NCBI GenBank assembly: GCA_963581435.1
Contig: CAUZOL010000195.1
Coordinates: 1 to 12,676 of the forward strand
Direction: 5' to 3'
Length of the DNA: 12,676 nucleotides
Source of the DNA: JABISG01 sp963581435
GTDB taxonomy: Bacteria > Planctomycetota > Planctomycetia > Planctomycetales > Planctomycetaceae
Shown here in pieces: positions 8,132-12,676 of the stretch (its first letter is position 1; every line of letters starts with the position of its first letter). A model generated the notes under the pieces. That model saw nothing but the letters and a program-made list of their open reading frames with translations, had not been told where the DNA came from and did not search any database. The position numbers and the translations under genes were made by a program.

Positions 8132-8214
8132 ATGCCGCCCATGGTTTGCAGGGGGTGCGCGTGTCTTGATGTCATACTGTCGCGTTTGCTGCAGGGCAGT
8201 GTCTTAATTCGCGC

Positions 8215-8243
8215 ATGCGTTGTAGAATTAGGTGACAACGCAT
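8215..8243. repeat. 9-bp inverted repeat in the gap before the HAD-like gene
   Basis: ATGCGTTGT (8215-8223) pairs perfectly with ACAACGCAT (8235-8243) across an 11-base loop. No T run follows, so an operator or mRNA stem is as likely as a terminator for the upstream polysaccharide gene. Confidence 0.5.
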
Positions 8244-8250
8244 TCTCAAA

Positions 8251-8276
8251 TTGACGCAGTATTCATACCGCGTCAA
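8251..8276. repeat. 7-bp inverted repeat overlapping a possible weak promoter
   Basis: TTGACGC (8251-8257) and GCGTCAA (8270-8276) are perfect complements across 12 bases. TTGACG could also serve as a -35 box, with TCAAAT (8273-8278) as a poor -10 box at 16 bp spacing. This would place an operator-like palindrome over the promoter of the HAD-fabZ-trmB cluster. The promoter reading is tentative. Confidence 0.35.
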
Positions 8277-8294
8277 ATCTCGATTGATGGGTTG

Positions 8295-8354
8295 GGTGCC
8301 ACTGGCGTGTCGCCAGTGCAGCGCGCGGGCCACTGGCGACATGCCAGTGGCACC
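8295..8354. repeat. 24-bp inverted repeat made of two hairpin units (REP/BIME-like)
   Basis: The left arm 8295-8318 and the right arm 8331-8354 are reverse complements with one mismatch in 24, separated by a 12-base GC-rich spacer. Each arm is itself palindromic around the core CCACTGGC...GCCAGTGG with a 5-base centre, best seen at 8330-8350. The element can therefore form two small hairpins or one long stem. It lies 56 bp upstream of the HAD-like start codon. Paired palindromes of this kind resemble REP/BIME elements, and similar CACTGGC/GCCAGTG palindromes are, to my recollection, common in planctomycete intergenic DNA. Confidence 0.85.
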
Positions 8355-8409
8355 TGTTAGTCTTAATCGAGGATTGGCAAAACAGAAGACGCATCTCGAA
8401 TCGCATCCC

Positions 8410-9366
8410 ATGCCGCAGACTCTGCAGGAATACGCCGACTGGCTCGACAATCGGAATCTCATCTGGCCGAAACTCACCGCGCCGGTTCAGCCCAAGGCAA
8501 CGCCTTCGTTGAAGCCGCTGCGCGGCATTCGCGCGGTGACGTGGAGCCTGTATGGCACCCTGCTGCGAATTGCCGACGGCCAATTGCTGTACCATCATCC
8601 GCAACAATTCCGCATGCAGGTGGCGTTGGAGAAGACGATTGAAGAGTTCAACATGTGGCACAGCATGTCGCGCAAACCCGGCGCGCCGTGGGAATACATG
8701 TTAACGCAGTACACCGGCGTCCTTGAAAAGCAGCAGATGCGTGGAACGAAGCGCAAGGGCGATTTCCCCGAAATGGATTCCTCGGAGATTTGGCGGACGT
8801 TGATCGCGCGTCTGGTGAAGAACGAATTCTCGTGGGACGAGTCGATGTACGGCGATCTGGATGGATTGAGCCTGAAGGTTGCCTACTTCTTTCACACGCG
8901 ATTGCAAGCCGTTGAGGTGGCCGAACATGCGGTGGGCGCTTTGAATGCCGTCGATTTGGCCAACATTGCACAGGCGTTGTTGGCCGACGCACAACCGTTT
9001 TCGCTCGTCCAGATGTTGCGAGCGTTTGGGCAGGTCGGTACACTACCGCCGTCTACGTTGTTCGGGGCGGATGTCATGACCTTGTCATTCCGACTGGGTG
9101 TGCGTAAGCCCTCAAAGTCACTTTACCTGTACGCGTTGAAGCAGTTTCAGCAGCAGGGCATCTCACCGCCAGAGGTGCTGCACGTGGGCAACCGATTGTG
9201 CGGCGACCTAGCGGAAGCAAAACGCCAAGGCATGAAGACTGCACTTTACGCAGGCGATGCCGACAGTGTGCAAGCGTCGAAAGACGACATGAAAAATCCT
9301 GAAACTCGACCGGACCGGTTGATGACCGATTTGAACCAAATCGGCCAGATTCTGGGTATTGCTTAA
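8410..9366 (+). CDS. HAD-superfamily-like protein with a degenerate active site
   Basis: The protein has 318 residues from the ATG at 8410. The open frame continues upstream to 8251, but those codons run through a palindromic repeat, so the internal ATG is preferred; no Shine-Dalgarno sequence helps. The layout matches HAD hydrolases of the haloacid dehalogenase type. Motif I is at RAVTWSLYGTLL (41-52), a helical cap-like region covers about 60-215, motif III lysine is at GVRKPSKSLY (K233), and motif IV is at VLHVGNRLCGDLAEAKRQG (257-275). In active members motif I reads D-x-Y/D-G-T-L. Here the nucleophile position is Ser46, and the first acidic residue of motif IV is Asn261, with Asp266 kept. 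Hydrolysis through an aspartyl intermediate is therefore unlikely. A binding or structural role is inferred. It is followed after 31 bp by the FabZ-like gene and is probably co-transcribed with it. Confidence 0.8.
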   Translation: MPQTLQEYADWLDNRNLIWPKLTAPVQPKATPSLKPLRGIRAVTWSLYGTLLRIADGQLLYHHPQQFRMQVALEKTIEEFNMWHSMSRKPGAPWEYMLTQYTGVLEKQQMRGTKRKGDFPEMDSSEIWRTLIARLVKNEFSWDESMYGDLDGLSLKVAYFFHTRLQAVEVAEHAVGALNAVDLANIAQALLADAQPFSLVQMLRAFGQVGTLPPSTLFGADVMTLSFRLGVRKPSKSLYLYALKQFQQQGISPPEVLHVGNRLCGDLAEAKRQGMKTALYAGDADSVQASKDDMKNPETRPDRLMTDLNQIGQILGIA

Positions 9367-9397
9367 TTTGAACCTCTTCTGACAGAGTCGATGCGAC

Positions 9398-9898
9398 ATG
9401 CCTCCGCCCGCATTATACAACCTGAGCGACCTCGACCTGGATAACCCGCAGTTCGACCTGCAGGAAATCCGCCGCGTCAACCCGCAACGGCACGAAATGG
9501 AACAGTTGACCGCCATCGTGATGGTCGATGAGGAGGCCAATGGCGCGGTTGGCTACAAGGACGTGACCGACAAGGAATTCTGGACGACCGGCCACATGCC
9601 CGGTTTCCCCATGATGCCCGGTGTCATTCTGTGCGAATGTGCAGCCCAGCTGGCCGGTTTCTACGCCCGCAAATTCAATCTGCTGGGCGGCGATTATCTT
9701 GGCTTCGGCGGGATGGACAAAGTACGGTTCCGCGCGCCGGTCTTCCCGGGATGTCGTTTGGTGTTGATGGCCCAGATGACACGGGTCCGCGCCAACCGTC
9801 GTGCCGAGTTCGATTTCCAGGGGTTCGTGGAAGACAAAATGGTCTTCAGCGGTACCATGATCGGCGTACCCATCAGCCGCGAGCAAAAAATTGACTGA
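9398..9898 (+). CDS. FabZ-like 3-hydroxyacyl-ACP dehydratase (hotdog fold)
   Basis: This 166-residue hotdog-fold protein resembles FabZ, which dehydrates 3-hydroxyacyl-ACP to trans-2-enoyl-ACP in fatty acid synthesis. The signature FWTTGHMPGFPMMPGVILCE spans residues 61-80 and is followed by CAAQLAGF. The catalytic pair His66 and Glu80 is present with normal spacing. GMDKVRFRAPVFPGCRL matches the second conserved strand region (FabZ: KVRFRRPVVPGDQL-like). At 166 residues it is slightly longer than typical FabZ because of an N-terminal extension (about 1-30). Planctomycetes commonly have several FabZ/FabA-like copies, so this may serve a specialised lipid pathway rather than bulk synthesis. 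The start at 9398 has no clear ribosome binding site; an ATG at 9391 is out of frame. It lies 31 bp after the HAD-like gene, and its stop abuts the trmB leader. Confidence 0.88.
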   Translation: MPPPALYNLSDLDLDNPQFDLQEIRRVNPQRHEMEQLTAIVMVDEEANGAVGYKDVTDKEFWTTGHMPGFPMMPGVILCECAAQLAGFYARKFNLLGGDYLGFGGMDKVRFRAPVFPGCRLVLMAQMTRVRANRRAEFDFQGFVEDKMVFSGTMIGVPISREQKID

Positions 9899-9926
9899 TG
9901 CAGCACCGACAGGAGAGCGGACGCAA

Positions 9927-10580
9927 GTGCTGCAAGAACCGCGCGAGATGCAGCAGAACACTCCCGTCGATTTGAAACCCTATTTTTTCACGCTGGACGA
10001 TCTCGATGGGCCAATTGATTGGTCTCGATTGTTCGGCAACGAGAATCCGGTGGAAATCGACATCGGCTGCGGCAAAGGCAAGTTTGTCTTCGATGCCGCC
10101 CAGGAACATCCCGACAGAAACTATCTCGGCATCGAAACCGACTTTGGCAAAGGACGCCACGGGGCGAAGAGACTGAAGAAACGAAGTCTGCCCAATGCTC
10201 GCATTCTCGGCGGCGACGTGAGAGTCGCGCTGGATCGGTTCATCAAGCCAGCGTCGGTTTCCGATTTCGACGTGTATTTTCCCGATCCGTGGTGGAAGCG
10301 CCGCCACAAGTGTCGCCGGCTTTTTACGGACGAACTTGTCCAGCAAATGGTGACGGCCCTGAAACCGGACGGCCACTTGACCTCGTGGACCGATGTTGAA
10401 GACTATTTCGAGGTCATTGCGGCGTTGATGGATGGCCACCCGTCATTTCAAACTCTGCCCGCTCCGGCCGAACTGCAGCCCGCAGACGACACGGATTACC
10501 GCACAAGCTTCGAGCGCAAAAAACGCCAGGCCGGCGAAACGATTTACCGCGGCCTCTGGCAGCTTTCGGTAGACGATTGA
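9927..10580 (+). CDS. trmB: tRNA (guanine-N7-)-methyltransferase
   Basis: TrmB transfers a methyl group from S-adenosylmethionine to N7 of G46 in the tRNA variable loop. The SAM-binding motif EIDIGCGKGKF sits at about residues 43-53. The family signature FPDPWWKRRHKCRRLF lies at about 118-133, and the C-terminal TSFERK...GETIYRG motif closes the active site. Length (217 residues) is typical. Three in-frame starts are possible: TTG at 9891, overlapping the FabZ-like stop by 8 bp; GTG at 9927; and ATG at 9948. I chose the GTG because AGGAG (9911-9915) lies 11 nt upstream, a long but usable spacing. The ATG has no Shine-Dalgarno sequence, and the conserved domain begins after all three. The position directly behind the FabZ-like gene suggests a shared transcript. 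Family call is firm; the exact start is uncertain. Confidence 0.93.
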   Translation: MLQEPREMQQNTPVDLKPYFFTLDDLDGPIDWSRLFGNENPVEIDIGCGKGKFVFDAAQEHPDRNYLGIETDFGKGRHGAKRLKKRSLPNARILGGDVRVALDRFIKPASVSDFDVYFPDPWWKRRHKCRRLFTDELVQQMVTALKPDGHLTSWTDVEDYFEVIAALMDGHPSFQTLPAPAELQPADDTDYRTSFERKKRQAGETIYRGLWQLSVDD

Positions 10581-10605
10581 ACGTGCCGAGACCATCGATG
10601 CACCT

Positions 10606-10676
10606 GTAGGGATCGGGCTCCGTCCCGATCCGCCGTCGCTGGCGCGATCCGGAACGCCACAGAGGGCGTTCCCTAC
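10606..10676. repeat. Cloverleaf-like palindromic intergenic repeat
   Basis: The outer arms GTAGGGA (10606-10612) and TCCCTAC (10670-10676) are perfect complements. Inside are three hairpins, each with a six-base loop: GGATCGGG/CCCGATCC (10610-10617 with 10624-10631), a short CGCC/GGCG (10631-10634 with 10641-10644), and GGAACGCC/GGCGTTCC (10651-10658 with 10665-10672). The outer arms share two bases with each flanking hairpin. CGATCCG also occurs twice directly (10626-10632 and 10645-10651). The element sits 25 bp after the trmB stop and has no T run, so it is not a simple terminator. It resembles dispersed planctomycete intergenic repeats. Confidence 0.85.
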
Positions 10677-10722
10677 CCTGTTTCCCAACACTGAATCCAA
10701 TTTCCGCCGATAAAAACGCTGG

Positions 10723-10751
10723 TTGACCGGTTTGCGTGATTTGCCTAACAT
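10723..10751 (+). promoter_or_regulatory. Putative sigma70-type promoter for the phosphatase gene
   Basis: TTGACC (10723-10728) and TAACAT (10746-10751) are separated by exactly 17 bp. The pair lies 67 bp upstream of the phosphatase start codon and after the palindromic repeat, so a separate transcript beginning here is reasonable. The call rests on two hexamers only. Confidence 0.35.
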
Positions 10752-10817
10752 CTCCGCCCATCGCCCACCTTTCGGCAATTCCCATATCCAAATCACCTGT
10801 TTTGCGGAGGAACATGG

Positions 10818-11417
10818 ATGTTCCAGCGTCGCAACCGGATCATCTTCCTCGGCATTCTTGCAGCGGCCTCGCTGGCAGCCGGTCTCTTTGCCTATCGGCA
10901 TCATCACCGCTACAAGCATTTGGCCGTTCACGAAACCGGCATGGTTTATCGCAGCGCCTGGGTTGAGCCGGATGTGATGAGCGAACTCATTGAAGAGTAT
11001 CAGATTCGCGCGGTGATCAATCTCTGCAATCCCGGTGAAATGGGCGAACAACGCTGGATCGACCAACGCAGTGCCGTCACCAATGCCGGTGCCCGATTGA
11101 TCGAACTGCCAATGCCGCTGACCATCAACGCCGACGATCCAAAAATCGACGAGCACCTGAAGGTCCTGGCCGACCCAAACAACTACCCCATGCTCATCCA
11201 CTGTCAGCATGGCGTCACCCGCACGGCGAAACTGCTGACGATCTACGACATCGTCTTCCGCAAAATGTCGGCCGAAGAATCGTTGTCGGCCCAACCGTTG
11301 TTTGGCCGCGACGATCACAACGTCAACGTCCGTGCCTTCTGCCGCAACTTCGACGAGCAGCACGAAAAACTTTACCCGAACACCACATCTGCAGCGCTCG
11401 ATGTTCTCAGGCAGTAG
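10818..11417 (+). CDS. Membrane-anchored dual-specificity/tyrosine phosphatase-like protein
   Basis: This 199-residue protein opens with a positively charged start (MFQRRNR) and one hydrophobic segment (about 8-26). It is therefore probably anchored in the membrane with the phosphatase domain outside the cytoplasm. The cysteine phosphatase signature C-x5-R is HCQHGVTRT: His128, Cys129 as nucleophile and Arg135 for phosphate binding. Upstream, MVYRSAWVE (42-50) and IRAVINLCNPGE (63-74) match the early strands of DSP/atypical PTP proteins common in planctomycetes (YRS...iiNLR pattern). The start is well fixed: GGAGG (10806-10810) lies 7 nt before the ATG, and the nearby ATG at 10814 is out of frame. 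The substrate could be phosphoprotein, phosphoinositide or polyphosphate and cannot be told from sequence. It is followed after 78 bp by the secreted His-rich protein gene. Confidence 0.87.
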   Translation: MFQRRNRIIFLGILAAASLAAGLFAYRHHHRYKHLAVHETGMVYRSAWVEPDVMSELIEEYQIRAVINLCNPGEMGEQRWIDQRSAVTNAGARLIELPMPLTINADDPKIDEHLKVLADPNNYPMLIHCQHGVTRTAKLLTIYDIVFRKMSAEESLSAQPLFGRDDHNVNVRAFCRNFDEQHEKLYPNTTSAALDVLRQ

Positions 11418-11495
11418 CGCTTGTGATGTTGGGAGCGGTTCGCCGTCTTTCACCGCCGTACCTGCCCGGTTGAATCCCCTCGCGGCCGGTGACTC

Positions 11496-12395
11496 ATGGC
11501 CAACTTTCATCAATCCCCAACTGTTGCGCTGATCGCAGCAGTTCTGCTTGCCGTGGTCGCGACTTCGAGCAATGCGCGCGGCGACGATCTTCGAAGTCTG
11601 CGCAACGGCGTCCGCAACGAAAAACCCAAAGATGACAACGATGATGATCGGCCGGCAAAGAAGAAGAAGAAGAAAGAACGCTCTCACGACGACGACCACC
11701 ACCACCATGCCCACGCCCACAACCACGATGACGACGGACTAGAAATTGGTTCGATCGTAGTGACGGGAATTGTGACTTCGCCGTATTGGATTCCAGCGGT
11801 TGCGCTGGGCGACGACTATGAATTGGCGGCCTGGTTCCCGGATGCTCCCTATGAGGGCGTCGCCGGGGCGCTGGTCATCGACTCGCCGTTGCCCGAAAAT
11901 TCATCCGACTGGATCGCCCGTCTGCGTGGCGAATATTCCAACGACTTCGACAATTTGAACCGCGCCGGTTCCAGTCTGCTGCTCGAACACAGTTCGCGGT
12001 TCGGTATCGATACAAGTTGGGATTACCGTTACCAGGATCTGCTGGTCGGACACGACGATCTCTGGACGGGCGATTTCAACATCGTCTACCGCTTTGCGCA
12101 GTCCGAACGCGTGCAGTTTCGCAGCGGCCTAGGATTCAATTGGCTCTCCGACGAAATCGATACCGACTTCGGTTTCAACTTCACCTACGGTGCCGACTTC
12201 TTCCCCGCTGAACCGTGGGTCGTCTCTGCCGTCATCGATTGGGGCCGACTCGGCAACGCGTCACTCTTCCACGGCCGCGTGACGGTGGGAGTGGTGTTGG
12301 ATCGCTTCGAAATCTACACCGGCTACGACTACTACGACGTCGGCGGCACGCCGTTGGAAGGATTCATCGCCGGCGTGGGCGTGTGGTTGAATTGA
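11496..12395 (+). CDS. Secreted protein with Asp/Lys/His-rich linker and beta-rich C-terminal half
   Basis: The protein has 299 residues with a signal peptide (1 to about 28, hydrophobic core ALIAAVLLAVVA). Residues 41-80 are strikingly low in complexity: an acidic run (DDNDDDR), six consecutive lysines (55-60), and a His/Asp cluster (HDDDHHHHAHAHNHDDD, 64-80) suited to binding divalent metal. From about 85 on, alternating aromatic and polar segments end in FIAGVGVWLN. This pattern of short strands and tight turns resembles a small outer-membrane-type beta-barrel or a beta-sandwich, and the last residues look like a terminal beta-strand. No catalytic motif is seen and I do not recognise a named family. 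The ATG at 11496 has no Shine-Dalgarno sequence, but the signal peptide begins there. It may share a transcript with the phosphatase gene. A cell-envelope role is inferred. Confidence 0.82.
   Translation: MANFHQSPTVALIAAVLLAVVATSSNARGDDLRSLRNGVRNEKPKDDNDDDRPAKKKKKKERSHDDDHHHHAHAHNHDDDGLEIGSIVVTGIVTSPYWIPAVALGDDYELAAWFPDAPYEGVAGALVIDSPLPENSSDWIARLRGEYSNDFDNLNRAGSSLLLEHSSRFGIDTSWDYRYQDLLVGHDDLWTGDFNIVYRFAQSERVQFRSGLGFNWLSDEIDTDFGFNFTYGADFFPAEPWVVSAVIDWGRLGNASLFHGRVTVGVVLDRFEIYTGYDYYDVGGTPLEGFIAGVGVWLN
11640..11735 (+). repeat. Trinucleotide-type low-complexity tract inside the secreted protein gene
   Basis: Runs of GAT/GAC, five AAG codons in a row plus AAA (11658-11675), and CAC/CAT/GAC codons make an imperfect trinucleotide tract that encodes the charged and His-rich linker. 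Because the unit is three bases, length changes would lengthen or shorten the linker without breaking the reading frame. Confidence 0.7.
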
Positions 12396-12407
12396 CGTGC
12401 GGTGATT

Positions 12408-12436
12408 CAAGCGCACATCAAACACACAGGCGCTTG
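12408..12436 (+). terminator. Stem-loop shortly after the secreted protein gene
   Basis: CAAGCGC (12408-12414) is perfectly complementary to GCGCTTG (12430-12436) across a 15-base A/C-rich loop, starting 13 bp after the stop codon. There is no following T run, so if it ends transcription it is not a classic intrinsic terminator. An mRNA-protecting 3' hairpin is an alternative. Confidence 0.35.
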
Positions 12437-12574
12437 CCGAACCAGCGCAACCACTCTCGTGTCTAATAGACCCATCTGTCCAATACGAAATGACGCGCTA
12501 GACTCTGCAGATCGAACCGAGTATGGTGGATATTCCAGGTCGCTTCACGTTTGGTGGCTCGAATGTCGACGTCA

Positions 12575-12664
12575 ACAATGAGTAGTGTACGCACTGCCGA
12601 GATTGGGCAATGCATACCACCGCCTGGTATTTGACGTATAATTGTGCGTACACATCAACATTGT
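12575..12664 (+). promoter_or_regulatory. Inverted-repeat operator around a TATAAT box at the window edge
   Basis: GTGTACGCAC (12585-12594) and GTGCGTACAC (12644-12653) are a perfect 10-bp inverted repeat 49 bp apart. Beyond 4-5 unmatched bases the symmetry resumes with ACAATG (12575-12580) and CATTGT (12659-12664). Between the arms lie a hairpin ATACCA/TGGTAT (12614-12619 and 12625-12630) and a perfect -10 box TATAAT (12637-12642). No good -35 hexamer is at 16-18 bp. The right arm would fall just past the -10 box, where a repressor could block transcription. A plus-strand gene beginning beyond the window is the likely target. Confidence 0.45.
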
Positions 12665-12676
12665 CGAGGCGTTCGT

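Noticed and set aside
8251..8409. N-terminal extension of the HAD-like protein
   Set aside because: These codons translate the palindromic repeats, giving a cysteine- and arginine-rich stretch unlike the rest of the protein; the ATG at 8410 is more credible.
10606..10676. Possible tRNA because of the cloverleaf shape
   Set aside because: There is no 7-base anticodon loop, no TTC-like T-loop and no CCA-compatible acceptor arrangement; all loops are six bases and the middle stem is very short.
10443..11726. Minus-strand open frame of 427 codons across the phosphatase region
   Set aside because: It runs antisense to the phosphatase gene, which has a C-x5-R motif and an excellent ribosome binding site. 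The product starts with an artefactual Val-rich run that mirrors the His/Asp codons.
12523..12585. A 20-codon open frame (MVDIPGRFTFGG...) before the right-edge repeat
   Set aside because: Too short, no ribosome binding site, and its end overlaps the inverted repeat. It could be a gene remnant, but this cannot be supported.

Overview
The window looks like a chromosomal segment of a planctomycete (Planctomycetales). The evidence is a DUF1549/DUF1553 (PSCyt2-PSD1) gene followed by a DUF1501 gene, a pairing greatly expanded in that phylum. A secreted PQQ-type sugar dehydrogenase-like protein, weak or absent Shine-Dalgarno sequences in front of several genes, and palindromic intergenic repeats fit the same assignment. 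GC content is moderately high by eye. No rRNA, tRNA, CRISPR array, transposase or integrase gene was seen.

Layout. Positions 1-289 hold the 3' end of an unrecognised gene that is intact only if one extra base near 97-100 is allowed for. From 311 to 5681 everything reads on the minus strand. In transcription order these are a PQQ-dependent sugar dehydrogenase-like protein (5681-4434), a small four-helix membrane protein (4324-3887), a PSCyt2-PSD1 protein (3777-1753) and a DUF1501 protein (1735-311). The last two are 17 bp apart and clearly form a pair. A non-coding stretch of about 600 bp (5682-6286) separates this block from the plus-strand genes and carries a hairpin-rich patch and a four-unit tandem repeat.

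The plus strand then carries a FlaA1/PglF/CapD-type membrane NDP-sugar dehydratase (6287-8131), which would supply modified sugars for surface polysaccharide. A 278 bp gap follows with three successive inverted repeats. Next is a tight three-gene cluster: a HAD-fold protein whose nucleophile aspartate is replaced by serine (8410-9366), a FabZ-like hydroxyacyl-ACP dehydratase (9398-9898) and the tRNA m7G46 methyltransferase TrmB (9927-10580). A cloverleaf-like palindromic repeat (10606-10676) and a plausible promoter precede a membrane-anchored CX5R phosphatase (10818-11417). Then comes a secreted protein with an Asp/Lys/His-rich linker and a beta-rich C-terminal half (11496-12395). The last 280 bp hold a stem-loop and, at the edge, a long inverted repeat around a TATAAT box that probably controls a gene beyond the window.

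Most genes are recognisable members of known families. The best leads for something undescribed are the catalytically degenerate HAD protein in the FabZ-TrmB cluster, the structured intergenic repeats, and the operator-like inverted repeat at the right edge. Nothing here assembles convincingly into a complete new multi-gene system.
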